A stretch of DNA of 64,000 nt from Narthecium ossifragum. Lineage: Eukaryota > Streptophyta > Magnoliopsida > Dioscoreales > Nartheciaceae. The stretch's first letter is position 1, and every line of letters begins with the position of its first letter. Position numbers and translations under genes: made by a program. The notes under the pieces are model-generated. The model did not search any database. It was not told the origin of the DNA and saw only the letters and a program-made list of their open reading frames with translations. This document shows positions 1-10,719 of the stretch, piece after piece. The stretch spans positions 9,111,096-9,175,095 of the forward strand of contig OY986969.1 of NCBI GenBank assembly GCA_963920575.1, given 5' to 3'.

Positions 1-289
1 CCAGAATCTCGCAAAGTGTCCAACATGAACGTTGTGCATCTTGACGTCTTCTATAAGGCTTCCAAATTTTAGGAATTTAGGAAATGTGTAGAAGTTCTGG
101 TGATTTATTTCCAAACAGTCGACGAAGCAGTCTTTTTGCAGAATTTAGTGATTTTTGGCCGAATTTCTTGTATTTCTTCTCAAATCATGATTAAACCTGA
201 AATCAACTAACAAACTATTAAATACACCTACTCTAGGCCTAACAAAGGTAATTTAAGGGGTTTAATTAGGAATAATTAGTGACTTATCA
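1..289 (-). mobile_element. LTR fragment, family A (Tat/Athila-like)
   Basis: Read on the minus strand this starts TGATAAGTCACTAATTATT and matches the first 290 bases of the LTR at 4542. The other end lies outside the window, so solo or paired status cannot be told. No polypurine run precedes it on the minus strand, so it is not obviously a 3' LTR. Confidence 0.8.
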
Positions 290-822
290 TACTCTACAGT
301 AGGAAGATGATGATCAATTGAGTCAGTGCTAATTCCAATTAAAATTTACAAATAGCAAATAGATAGCGAAATTACTCGTTGGGTTGCACAATTTATGAAT
401 CTCCTTCCAGAATTCAACTCAGTCCTTGAAACCCTTTGTTTAGCCTTCACTCAACAAAAACAGTAGTAATCACCCCCCCTCGAGGTGGCGATGGAACCTC
501 CACTGTGGTGGCTACTTCCCTGTGAGGAAGTCTTCTCCGACGACATGGATCTTTGGGTGATGATCTTTGGTTGATGGGTTGTAGCTCAACAGTCACCTAC
601 GAAGGTTATAAAACACAAAGAAGGAGATTATGTGGGTTAATACAATGGGCAAAACCCTACCTGGAGGGAGAAGGACCTCAAAGGGTGTCTTCGCCGGTGA
701 AAAATCTGCCAGAGCCCACCGATTTCACTCACTGGGCATTTGGTCGGAGAAACCCTAACAATAGGGGTTAAAGGTCGTTATAAAATGGAGGGAAGAAGTG
801 GAAAACCGGCTTCCTTCATGGG
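290..822. other. Unassigned sequence
   Basis: No reading frame or RNA in this stretch is recognisable. The short open frame at 553-771 has no family features. It lies between an LTR fragment and a dispersed repeat and may be remnant retrotransposon leader or flank. Confidence 0.4.
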
Positions 823-1012
823 AGATCGCGCAAAATCGGCCACGTGAGGTCACGTGGCCGGTTTGACGTTAAATCCACAAACGGTCGTCACTAAATATGG
901 GTTCAAATTGAAATTATTGTAACTACATGGTTTGTTTTGTTACGTTTTGAAACACAGAGTTTAAACTGAAAAACCCTGAAACTAGAGGGGACCAAAATGA
1001 TTTTTACCCAAG
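823..1012 (+). repeat. Dispersed repeat R1, copy 1
   Basis: Shares an ordered set of blocks with 8546-8712: AGATCGCGCAAAA, an inverted CACGTG-type stretch, ACAAACGGT, TGTTTTGTTACGTTTT and a terminal ACCAAAATGAT. No coding potential is seen. The element class is unknown. Confidence 0.55.
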
Positions 1013-1041
1013 AATTAATTGTATTGTTTTGTCCTTGAATA

Positions 1042-2190
1042 TTACTTGACTGTTATTGGCTTCCAACTAAAATTAGGATGATTCCTCCAACTTGGATTAT
1101 AGGTATTAGAATAAGGCTTGTTCTGAGGTTTGGAGAAACCATAAGTTGCATTAACTTGTTCCTGAACAAAGTCAGTGATATGATGATCAGAGCTAAGACA
1201 AAGGGCACAGGTCTCAGAAAACATGTGAGGCAATTGTTGAGCATGAGACTGACTTGTTTTCAACTGGTTTAAATCTTTAGTTAGGATGAATTCCCCGAGA
1301 ATTACGAATAGTGGTAGACCAACTACTAGAAATCGAGGCATTGTGTTGTGAATTTTCAACAAAGTTGTCATACATTTCCCAAAGAGCAGTTTATGGCTTA
1401 CTAAGAACAACACCCCCGCAGCAAGCTTCAACCATTGTCCTATAATGATCATTAAGACCAATATAGAATGAATGGGCTAAATGCCACTCAGGTACCTCGT
1501 GATGGGAACACTGTCTAAAAATATCCTTAAATCTTTTCCAAGCTTCATGAAACATCTCATCTTCATTTTTCTTAAATGAGATAATCATGGTATGATAATT
1601 TTGAGTTTAAATGATAGGGAAAGATTTTTTAAGGAAAGCATCCTGAAGTTGGTCCCATGTTGAAATCGAATTTGGAGCTAAGGTTTGAAGCCAATGTTTA
1701 ACCTTGTCTTTTAAAGAATAAGGGAAAAGCTTGCGTCTAAAGGCATCATCATTAAAATGCTGAAGTTTGAACATGGAAATGATTTCAACAAAGGTAGCAA
1801 TGTGTCCATAGGGTCCTCATTCTCACGCCCATTCAAAGAAGGTAAAGCTGTAATCCAATTGGGCTTAATCTCATAATGCGTAGTATTGATAGAGGTGGGT
1901 TAATACAAGAAGCATAGGTATAAGGTCCAGGTAGGAAGTGATTCCTAATTGGGACTTCTCTATTGTTATTATTATTAACTCCCCTACCAATATTAGCATT
2001 AGGGTCTATGACAAGTTCCTCATTTCAGTCATTGTAACAACGGTCTTTTGAATAGATTGCAAGTTACTTAAGGCTTCCTGATAGTTACTTAAAGATTTAT
2101 GCCCTAAGGTTCTAGCTGTTTTGAGTGTGGCCTCTATTTCTAAATCCAAAGGTTCCAAAGGGATGTTTAGGGATTGTCTGCCTTGCATAC
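1042..2190 (-). pseudogene. Decayed gag of a Tat/Athila-like retrotransposon
   Basis: Broken open frames on the minus strand spell out parts of a Ty3/gypsy capsid protein. The frame at 1391-1588 contains FHEAWKRFKDIFRQC, PEWHLAHSFYIGL and a following EACCGG stretch, which match in order the capsid block of the Athila/Tat group (E-A-W-E-R-[FY]-K-D, then F-Y-x-G-L, then A-A-A-G-G). The frame at 1042-1461 ends with a degenerate zinc knuckle (CALCLSSDHH) followed by an Asn/Pro/Tyr-rich tail. The likely N-terminus is at 2188. Several stops and frameshifts lie between, so it is dead. It sits downstream, on the minus strand, of the primer-binding site at 2657-2673 and the LTR at 2679-4003. No pol follows; the element is truncated near 1020. 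Confidence 0.75.
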
Positions 2191-2407
2191 AAGTTCACAT
2201 GCCAAAAAGAAAAAGAAAACAGAATATTCGAAGGAGAGGAGAAAACAACGGAATCCTAGAGCTGAAATGAATAGTTGTAAGTTAGAAGACTTACCTGGCT
2301 GCGCAGTCCCTGGACAGTCGGATTCAAGTCCCACTGAGCGTTCCAGGAAGCAAGCAAGTTGTTTCCTTCCTTCAGGAAAAATCTGTTTTCTTCACTGACA
2401 CCTGGAC

Positions 2408-2475
2408 GATTGATCGGCTGGGTGGCTGATCGATTGGTTTCCAGACGATTGATCGATCGTCTGGCCGATCGATCG
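2408..2475. repeat. GATCGATC-type palindrome array in element leader
   Basis: Four GAT(C/T)GAT(C/T) words start at 2408, 2428, 2447 and 2467, about 20 bp apart. They lie between the primer-binding site and gag of the family A element. Confidence 0.7.
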
Positions 2476-2656
2476 TTCGTTTGAGGATTGCAGATCTTTT
2501 TGTCACAAACTGTTAATTTCAAACTACAGAAATTCTGAAAATTGGTAAGAAAAATTCCTAAGAAAAACCGAAAATAAAATAGATAAAACTAAAACTCTAA
2601 TTAGGCTCAGAAAAGAGTAAAAAGAAATTAATGCTTTCATTGAAAATAAAAAATCT

Positions 2657-2673
2657 CCCCAGCAACGGCGCCA
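2657..2673 (-). other. Primer-binding site, tRNA-Asp type
   Basis: The minus strand reads TGGCGCCGTTGCTGGGG, complementary with one mismatch to the 3' end of plant tRNA-Asp, as in Athila/Tat elements. Five bases separate it from the inner LTR end at 2679. Confidence 0.85.
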
Positions 2674-2678
2674 AAAAC

Positions 2679-4003
2679 TGATGTCTCGTGAAATGATGTC
2701 GTTAAATGGTATGCAATAAACAATTTAGAAATTCATAAACCCTTATTTCAATATTAAATTCAAAAGATAGTATAATGATGAAATACGAGGTCGATCCACA
2801 GAGAAACTATTGATTCAAACAACGAAAATAAAACTAACTCTCAATACACTTTTCTAAAGCAAGAAAAGGGTTCATTAGCTTTTTGGAAATTTAAGTCATT
2901 AAAACGAACTAAGAAAGCAATGGAAATTAAGATTAAAATAAATCAATGAAGGAAAACCTAGGGATTACTCAATCCACTTTAGTGTCACTTCCTGTATTTT
3001 CTCGTTATCATCTTGTCTTCTTATCTAGACATTATAGATTCATAGCTTCTTAAGCTTACATGAATCCTTGAAAAAAGGTGAGTGTTTTTCAAAGGCATAC
3101 TTTATCTTCGATTAGCATAGCTTGTCTTCGGGATAACCTTAGCACAACCTATCGTCACTAAATATAAAGTATCTCATCGGTTATTTCACAAACTACATTA
3201 AAATTATCTTATAGATCTCTACCATCGATCACTAAAATTAGGTAGGTCTCAATATATGTCAAGGAACTCTGTTTCCTCAACTCTTTCATAATTAAAACTA
3301 AATCTATAAGATTATGTCTAGCATAAAAATACAAGTTTCAAAGTAGAAAAATACAGAGAAGTTATACTAAAGCTTCATGAGATCCCTAAGTATAAGAATC
3401 GGCCACACATCTTGGGGATGGAAGCCATAGGTTTGATGAGGAACTCCAAAGATCGAAACTGCATCCCCACCATCTTCAGAAACCCTAATTCTCTCTTTTC
3501 TCTCTATGGGGGCCTTCAATTTTCGGCCAGAAAAGCTCTTTATATGGGGATAGACTTAACCCAAGTAGTAACACATCAAGTAAGACTCTATTTTTAATGT
3601 TTCTGAAATTAGGTTTCCGCCCGACCGATCGATTACCCGTATGACCGATTGATCAGCACTATTCATCGATTGATTGTCCGTTTTGCCGATCGATCATTCA
3701 GGAGTGCTTTTTCCAGCCAAGTTCATCTTGATAATTATGGAATTTCTATACGGATTTTGGCGAAGCTTCCAACATGAAAGTTGTTCATCTTTCAAGAATT
3801 TAGGGATTTTCTGGAGTTTATGACGAATTCTTTCCAAACTGACAACGGAGCAGCGTATTTTCAACATATTAACCTTTTTCTATATTTTCCAACTTGAAGC
3901 TTCATTAAACCTGAAATCAATTAACAAACTATCAAATACTAACACTCTCGGGCTAACAAAGATAAGTTAAGTTGTTTAATCATGAATATTTAGTGGCTCA
4001 TCA
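2679..4003 (-). mobile_element. 5' LTR of a family A element
   Basis: On the minus strand it begins TGATGAGCCACTAAATATTC at 4003 and ends at 2679 next to the tRNA-Asp primer site. Its length of 1325 bp fits the 1371-1444 bp of the other family A LTRs. A TATA-like ATATAAAG lies near 3537-3545 on the minus strand, and the palindrome array at 3627-3695 lies just upstream of it. The matching 3' LTR is not identified: the LTR at 1-289 belongs to a different subfamily. Confidence 0.8.
3627..3695. repeat. GATCGATC-type array in U3 of family A LTR
   Basis: Words of the GATCGATC class start at about 3627, 3647, 3668 and 3688, spacing 20, 21 and 20 bp. The array is about 80 bp upstream (minus strand) of a TATA-like box. 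Confidence 0.7.
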
Positions 4004-4541
4004 GAAGTCCTCACAACAAGACACCTAGAGATGCTAACAAGATTCCCTACATATTCAAATGGGGTGATACGAAGCTCCTAAGGCCGGGATTGCTCACCAA
4101 TAGTCTCCCAGACCCTTTCCCTATAAAGGTGAGTCCCGATTAGTTTCATTTTGGATTACCGCATTGTTCCCGCCATAAATTTAATGGTTTCTTTATGCTG
4201 TAGCTGGATTTTGCGGACGACGAGGTCATATTGTACATAGGGAATTGGTGACCAATCGCATTCATACGACATCTTCATCAGCTCCATATCTATCCATGGC
4301 CCCTAAAAGGCGCGTTGCAATCATGCTGAACTCTCCATCGTTATGTTCATCTACCGGTCGTGACCTTAAGTAGAAACCCGACGACGTCCAACGAGCACCC
4401 TAGTCATCCTTGACTATCGAAACGAAATGAGAACATGTTTATGAAAGCTGAAATTGGAAATCTAGTTGCCTGCTTGTTTATTCGTTCATGTCTTTTTTTT
4501 TTACACGCTTGTATTTACGCTTTTAATATATTACTTGTATG
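4004..4541 (+). other. Exon-like fragment of unknown origin
   Basis: On the plus strand 4010-4131 can be read as an open exon (it contains KIPYIFKWGDTKLLRPG) ending at a consensus GTGAGT donor near 4130. After a pyrimidine- and TG-rich intron-like stretch an acceptor (CTGTAG near 4203) opens LDFADDEVILYIGNW before a stop. No family is recognised. It could be a captured gene fragment or a second gene of the decayed MULE further right. Confidence 0.3.
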
Positions 4542-5088
4542 TGATAAGTCACTAATTATTCCTAATTAAACCCCTTAAATTACCTTTGTTAGGCCTAGAG
4601 TAATTGTATTTAATAGTTTGTTAGTTGATTTCAGGTTTAATCATGATTTGAGAAGAAATATAAGAATTTCGACTAAAAGGATGAATTTATGTGATAAAGA
4701 CTGCTTCGTCGCCTGTCAGGAGAATATTCTTTATATATTCTGTATAAGTTCAAATATTATGGAAATTTAGTATGTGATAGAAGACTTCAAGAACTACATG
4801 TTTTATGTTGGACACTTGGCGAGATTCCAGACAGATTAATACCAGTTTTGAAGACTATGAAGACATACAGATGCTGGAAACTAGTCCGTCCATGGTCAGC
4901 AGAATATTCGCCAAATATTCCACATAAGTCCAAATATTATACATTGTTTATGTTGAGCATATTTCCAAAATCCGGACGAGTTGAACCCAGTCGCGACCAG
5001 AAGAGGCTGTCAGAATTAAACTAGAAAATCCGAGTTGCACTTGAGGTCCAACTCAACTTAGCCATAACCCTGATTCCCGGAATACGCC

Positions 5089-5095
5089 TATAAGA
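5089..5095 (+). promoter_or_regulatory. TATA-like box of family A LTR
   Basis: TATAAGA in the same relative position as TATAAAAA in the family A LTRs at 47233 and 59565. It would mark the U3/R boundary region. Confidence 0.5.
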
Positions 5096-6428
5096 AGGTG
5101 TTGGGTGGCCGAAAATAAGCATCTTCTTGACAATCTTTGGAGGAGGAAGAAGAAGATGGAGAGGATGTGGATGGTGACAGCTTCCTACTCCAACCCGATG
5201 GCTTTCATCCAAAAGATGAGTTGCTAGTTATTGTACTTAGGACTATTCATGAAACCCTAGTGTAGTTTTGGTTTTTCTTTAGTTAGATTCTTGTGAACTT
5301 CTCGATGCATGATCTCATGAATATGGTTTTATTGTTAATAGAGTTGAAGGAATAGAGTTCCCTTGACGTACTTTTAGTCCTACATGATTTCTGTGATTGA
5401 TTGTAGAGATTTATGAGATGGTTTTCATGAAGTTATTGGTTTGCCTTTGAGATAAGCTATGTGATGTCGCTCAAATGTGTCACGCACAGCGGTCGCGGTG
5501 CAGTACAGCATAAGAGAGGTCGAACCCACAGAGAGACAAGCAAGAATGATCCAGAAACACAGATAACAATTTATTGAAAACAATCAAGAGCGTAAAAGTT
5601 AAGGAAATAGATCGAAGATGTAATGATGAGATAAAGTTAACGAAAGAAATCAAGATTTGAATGAGGCTAGGCTTCAGGAATCACTTCACTCGGATTTAGG
5701 TTCTTCTCTTCTCAATAGTTCATATGATACTCAGTTAAGGGATTCACATCCCAATCACCTTAACCGGAAGATATAGAATTATGAATCTGATAAAATATAA
5801 ATGTCTCTTCCTATGATTGATTCTTCCTTGTTATAGCTCTAACTTCATCCAACCCAAACCTAAGAATACATGATACCGGCTGTCACTACAGGTAACGCGC
5901 AACAAAAGTTCGTCGGGACAAAGCCCTAACTCTATCTAACCGAATCTCTAAGAATACACAATACCAACTCTCACAATCGGCAATGCATAGCAAAGATTCC
6001 TCGGGATAGAGCCCCCAACCTTGTCTTACCAGATCCCTAAGAATACACAATACCAGTTGTCACTACGGGCAATGTATAGCAAAGGTCTCGCAAGACTCGG
6101 TAGGATAATCAAAAGAGAAGACTATGGGATTATAAGATCATGAAAGAAGCATGACTGGATTCATAATATTAATCATCCACATAGAAATCTATAATTTGAA
6201 AATAATACTTGAAGATCCAATACATAGAAAAGAGTTTAACAATGAAGATTAAAAACTATGAACCATTGTTGGAGAAGAAACCCTAATTCTCGTTAGATCA
6301 TCCGTCCGTCATGCCCGCGTATTACTCGGCCATGGATGGAGATTCCTTCATCTTCTTCCTTTGGGAAACGTCCAGAAAAGAGCCTCAAAAAACGTCCAAG
6401 AAGTCCCCCTTGGCTTACCCTAACTTTT

Positions 6429-6437
6429 CTATTTATA
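6429..6437 (-). promoter_or_regulatory. TATA box of family B LTR
   Basis: The minus strand reads TATAAATAG, matching the plus-strand box at 9737-9745 in the sister LTR. Confidence 0.6.
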
Positions 6438-6499
6438 GGGTCCAAAGATTAGCAAACTCGGGTTAAGTTTAAACCCGTTTTACACCCCTTGCTGATCTG

Positions 6500-6765
6500 G
6501 CGGTCGACTGTAAAACCTTGACGGTCGACCGTGAGGTGCACAATTAATTTTGACAAGCTGCGGTCGATCTTTGCATCGACTCTGCGAAGTATTTTCCTTG
6601 ACAAAGGCTGACGGTCGATGCCACGGTCGATGCGACGGTCGACCGTGAGCATCTTACGGTCGACCGTGATGATTTTCGGGCTCCACGGTCGACCGTGAGG
6701 ATTTGACGGTCGACCGTGAGGATTTTTGAGCGCGACGGTCGACTGTGAGATCTGACGGTCGACCG
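6500..6765. repeat. GGTCGACC palindrome array in family B U3
   Basis: About ten CGGTCGA(C/T) words. TCGA cores are at about 6504, 6525, 6564, 6576, 6615, 6627, 6639, 6660, 6689, 6710, 6739 and 6759. Spacings cluster at 12, 20-21 and 29 bp, so pairs recur about every 50 bp. Apparent reading frames through it are repeat artefacts. Confidence 0.85.
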
Positions 6766-7992
6766 TCACTATTCACTCAGCACTGCGCATTGGTACGAAA
6801 AATGTTGTAACTTCCTTTAGGAAACTCGGAATCATGAACCGTAAAATTCTCCAGAAACTAGACTTCAAGAGCTTTCCAACCATATATGGCACATCATCTG
6901 ATTCTTCATGACCAGGTACAGTTTAATCTTTCAAGTTGACCCATGTAACCTTTTCAACTTCTTTTAGCTCCAATTTCCTGCATTTTCCAAACAATTATGT
7001 GAAGCACATAAAAGTATAAAAGTAGTGCTAAAGAAGTTGATTAAGGGTGAAGATATAGCAATTGAGATGATTTTAACGTTGTTCAGAGTGCACTTTCATG
7101 CACTCATCACTATGCTACGCGAAGATAGGTTGTGCCAAGGTCATTAGGAGTAGTATAATTTAAGATAATCATAAGACCAAAGACAATCTATGCCAAGCAA
7201 AGATAGGTTATGCCGTTAGGAACATTAACTTTCTTTTAGGGATTCATGTGAGCTTGTAGCCATATGATCCATAATGTTGAGAGAAGCGAACAAGATGATA
7301 ATTAGAAAAGACTAATAATGAAACTAGGGCGGATTGAGTAATTACTAAGTCACTTATCCATTGATTCAACTTGATCAACCTTTTATTTCTTTTATTTATT
7401 AGTTTAGATAACTCTACTCTATCTTCGATTCTTTTCCTTAGTTTTAGGGTTTTGAGAATTGAATTCAGTTTCCAACGTTTTCCCTGTCGATCGACTCCCG
7501 ACTTTACCGCTATTCTACCTAGTAGTTTAGTGATTGAATAAGGATTATAAATTTAATATTTGATTGAGTTTACAACGTTTTAACGACGACGTTTGTAAGC
7601 GATCAGAATGTTTTTTCATGTTTTTTTAATACTCATTCGTATTGATGTATTTATATGCTTTTATGTGTTTGTATCTTTTGATATCTCACTTGCTCGTTTA
7701 ATATTTATACTCACTTATTTATATGTGTGGTTTTCTCTACTCGCATGTGTTATTGCGTTAAATATTTGTATGTGGTTTGTTTGTATACATAAGCTAGATG
7801 CTTGTTTAATCTTTATACTCGCTTATTTGTCAGGAAACTTCCGTGTCAAATTTGACATGTATACAAAGTATAAAGATGCTCCAAATTTAACATGTATAAA
7901 GAGTTCTTTGACATGTATTCAGTGTATAGAGAGTTCCTAACATAACATGGCTTCAATTTGGGGGTACAATTCAATTAATAATTACCAGCAAT

Positions 7993-8112
7993 AGGAATTA
8001 AACAAAGTATGAACCGGGACATAGCACAAAGCCACAAACTAAGGTCACGGTTAGGGATTAAACAAAGTATGAACCGGGACATAGCACAGAGCCACAAACT
8101 AAGGTCACGGTT
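7993..8112. repeat. 60-bp tandem repeat, two copies plus a partial third
   Basis: The block starting near AGGAATTAAACAAAGTATGA repeats with exactly 60-bp spacing and very few differences, followed by a partial copy diverging after 8120. Confidence 0.85.
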
Positions 8113-8429
8113 AGGTATTAAACAAAGCATCACTTGGACCACAAACTAACCACTTTTGCCATCAAATAGGACCTAGCACAAAGCACAAACTAAGGTCATC
8201 ATCAACAAAGCACATACTATGGGCGAGGAGAAACATAAACTAGGACCTAGACCCACTAATAGTTAAAATAAGATCTTACCTGTCACGCCCCTAGCCTTGA
8301 AGATGGTGCGAAACCCTTGGTAAGTTTGGGGGTGATAGAGTAGGGTTTTGGAGAGAGATGGGTAAATAGTGGCACGTGACCGGTTTCCCTTTAGCTCAAC
8401 TAATGCCATCCTCGTCATGGGAATAAAAT

Positions 8430-8521
8430 GACTATATTGTTAACTATAGACCCTGTTTTGTTACGTTTTAAAATTCAGGGTCTAAATTGATAATTCTTCA
8501 AACTAAAGGGTGCCAAAATGA
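8430..8521 (+). repeat. Dispersed repeat R1, partial copy
   Basis: Carries the GTTAACTA, CCCTGTTTTGTTACGTTTTA and GTGCCAAAATGATA blocks of R1 but lacks its first half. It lies directly before the longer copy at 8546-8712, so R1 is tandemly arranged here. Confidence 0.55.
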
Positions 8522-8545
8522 TAAATATATATCAAAAGCTTCACA

Positions 8546-8712
8546 AGATCGCGCAAAACCGGTCACGTGCCGGTTTGGTGTTAAGTCAACAAACGGTGTC
8601 ACCAAACATGCCACTAAATTAAAACGTTAGTTAACTACAGATCCTGTTTTGTTACGTTTTAAAACACATGATTCAAATTAATAATTTTTAAAACTAGAGG
8701 TTACCAAAATGA
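8546..8712 (+). repeat. Dispersed repeat R1, copy 2
   Basis: Shares with 823-1012 the AGATCGCGCAAAA start, the CACGTG-containing block, ACAAACGGT, TGTTTTGTTACGTTTT and the ACCAAAATGATA end. Class unknown. Confidence 0.6.
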
Positions 8713-9340
8713 TATTATCCCTAGGTTTAAAAGAAATTTCCATTTATACTCGTATTTGTAAAATATGCGCGCATCCTTGGTTTTGTATTGTATTATGTGT
8801 GTTTGTTATGACAAATTCCGTTTATAACAATTATACTCATTGTTATGCCGCATATAACATTTATACCCATATTAACACCATGTATAACGTTTATATCAGT
8901 TTTTGCATACTTATGCTCCGTATATAACGTTTACACTCGTAGTTACGCTACGCGGATTGCTAGTACTCATGAAAAAATCAAGTGAACAAACACGCTGATG
9001 ACTGCATGAAAGTGCACTCTGAATAGTCTTATAACCATCTCAATTGCTAGATTATCACCCTTAATCAACCTCTTTAATACTATTTTTACACTTATATGTG
9101 CTTCACATAGTTGTTTGGAAAATACAGGAAATTGGAGTTAAAAGAAGTTGAAAAGATTATATGGATCAACTTGGAAGATTAAACTGTACCTGGTCATAAC
9201 GAACTAGATTGTGTACCATATATTGTTGGAAATCCCTTGAAGTCTAGTTTCTGGATAATTTTACGCTTCGTGATTCCGAGTTTCGTAGAGGAAGTTACAA
9301 CATTTTTGATACCAGTGCGCAGTGCTGAATGAATAATGAC

Positions 9341-9690
9341 GGTCGACAGTCGCATCATCCGTGAGATGGACCGTCACGCTCAAAATGCTCACGGTCGACC
9401 GTCGCATCATCCGCGAGATCGACCATCACGCTTAAAATGGTCATGGTCGACCGTCGCATCATCCACGAGATCGACCGTCGCGCTCAAAATTCTCACGGTC
9501 GACCGTCGCATCGACTGTCGACCGTCGCATCGACTGTCGACCGTCGCATCGACTGTCGACCGTCGCATCGACTGTCGACCGTCGCATCGACTGTCAGCCT
9601 CTGTTAAGAAAAACACTTCTCATTGTCAATGCGATGATCGACCGCCGCTCTTCCAAATTAATATGTATAGTTGACGGTCGACCGCCAGAT
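9341..9690. repeat. GTCGACC arrays with 52-bp and 19-bp periods
   Basis: TCGA cores at 9343, (9367, degenerate), 9395, 9419, 9447, 9471 and 9499 alternate 24 and 28 bp, a 52-bp unit. From about 9505 to 9600 a 19-bp unit (GCATCGACTGTCGACCGTC) repeats five times. The array ends about 50 bp before the TATA box. Confidence 0.88.
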
Positions 9691-9736
9691 CAGCAGGGAG
9701 CATATAATGGACCCAAATCTAACCCGAGTTTAGGCC

Positions 9737-9745
9737 TATAAATAG
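9737..9745 (+). promoter_or_regulatory. TATA box of family B LTR
   Basis: TATAAATAG downstream of the palindrome array. It corresponds to the minus-strand box at 6429-6437. Confidence 0.65.
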
Positions 9746-10719
9746 GATACTTAGGGTTATCAAAGGGGATCTTTTGGAGGACTTTTCTGGAGCATATGGA
9801 GGAGAGGAAGCCGCGTTAGGGTTTTGTTTTCTTCGTCTTTCTTTCTTTATTTTTCCTTGAACACTTTTTTTGTCTTCATGATGAACATGAGTGGCTAGTT
9901 TCTTTTCTAAGGTGCCGATGTAGCCTAACAGAATCATTCTATGTTATTGAATCATGATTATTTAATCAGTTTATATTTCTTGTTTCATTCATGATTATAA
10001 CTGAGATATTAAATACCTTTATTTGGTCAATAGAAGTATTGTAGATTGTTTTATGTGAGATTGGACGAGGGTTTATTCCCTAATCTTGCAGGATCTATGA
10101 ATGAATGTATTTATGTCAAAGCCGGGTTCAAGCTAAGACAATTCTTGGTTCATAATTGTTCTTTAGAGCTTAATTGATTCTTGATTAACACTTAGTTATG
10201 GGTTCATTAGCTAGGGTTAATTAAGGGTACTTGGTGAAGACCATGATCGAACGGATCATCATATCGGAAGAACGAACCCTTGGATTAAACTGAGATTTTG
10301 TTGATTCAATGCATAGAATGAGGATGTTATGGTGAAATCGGAACCTTAGTCTTCATCCATAAGATTTCCTTCATTTTTTTATTTTGTTATTAGATCTTCT
10401 ATTCTCGGTACTTCTCATTTCTTCCTTTACCTTTCTTATTTTCTTTCTTCTCTGTTCTTTAGCGTTTTACCCTAATAATCTTTACAAATCTCTGTGGGTA
10501 GGATACTCATCCTACTGCTATACTGACCACACCGATTCGTATACTTGCGAGATATAAAATTTATTCATCACACGCATATGTGCATGAAATAATGGGCCAG
10601 TTGTGAACCCTGTAACTTCTCCCAAAACATTTTCAAAAAATTCTAACCCACTGTACTCCATAATTTACAAAGGTTCAGGCTAATCACACGACTGAAGTCG
10701 AAGCTAGTTCCAGAGTCGA

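Larger units (their letters stand above)
5462..7109 (-). mobile_element. Solo LTR, family B
   Basis: Bounded by TGATG and CATCA with a perfect 5-bp TSD CTATG (5457-5461 and 7110-7114), inserted into the family A LTR. It is 1648 bp and homologous in reverse to 8996-10570. On the minus strand it has a TATA box (6429-6437) and a palindrome array upstream of it (6500-6765). Confidence 0.92.
4542..7605 (+). mobile_element. Solo LTR, family A, interrupted
   Basis: Starts TGATAAGTCACTAATTATTC and ends AAGCGATCA. It is flanked by GTATG (4537-4541) and GAATG (7606-7610), a 4/5 TSD. Removing the nested family B LTR and its TSD leaves about 1411 bp. No internal domain is present, so it is a solo LTR left by LTR-LTR recombination. 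Confidence 0.85.
7611..8990. other. AT-rich intergenic DNA between solo LTRs
   Basis: Mostly AT-rich with scattered CGTATT and TATAAC motifs. It holds the 60-bp tandem repeat (7993-8112) and R1 copies (8430-8712). The open frames at 7608-7940 and 8709-8927 are low-complexity and look non-coding. It may be the distal part of the decayed MULE that continues from 10571. Confidence 0.4.
8996..10570 (+). mobile_element. Solo LTR, family B
   Basis: TGATG to CATCA, 1575 bp, with a perfect TSD CACGC (8991-8995 and 10571-10575). It contains a TATA box (9737-9745), an upstream palindrome array (9341-9690) and a 3' end block CTGTGGGTAGGATACTCAT typical of Ty3/gypsy LTRs ending near a primer site. No internal domain remains. 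Confidence 0.92.

Noticed and set aside
1..4003. LTRs at 1-289 and 2679-4003 as a pair of one element
   Set aside because: The termini differ (TGATAAGTCACTAATTATT against TGATGAGCCACTAAATATT), and no polypurine tract precedes 289 on the minus strand.
6449..6769. Open frame reading as repeated TVDR/RIDR peptides (also 9336-9674, 20662-21163, 28248-28691)
   Set aside because: The peptide repeats are translations of the CGGTCGA palindrome arrays on either strand; no codon bias or family.
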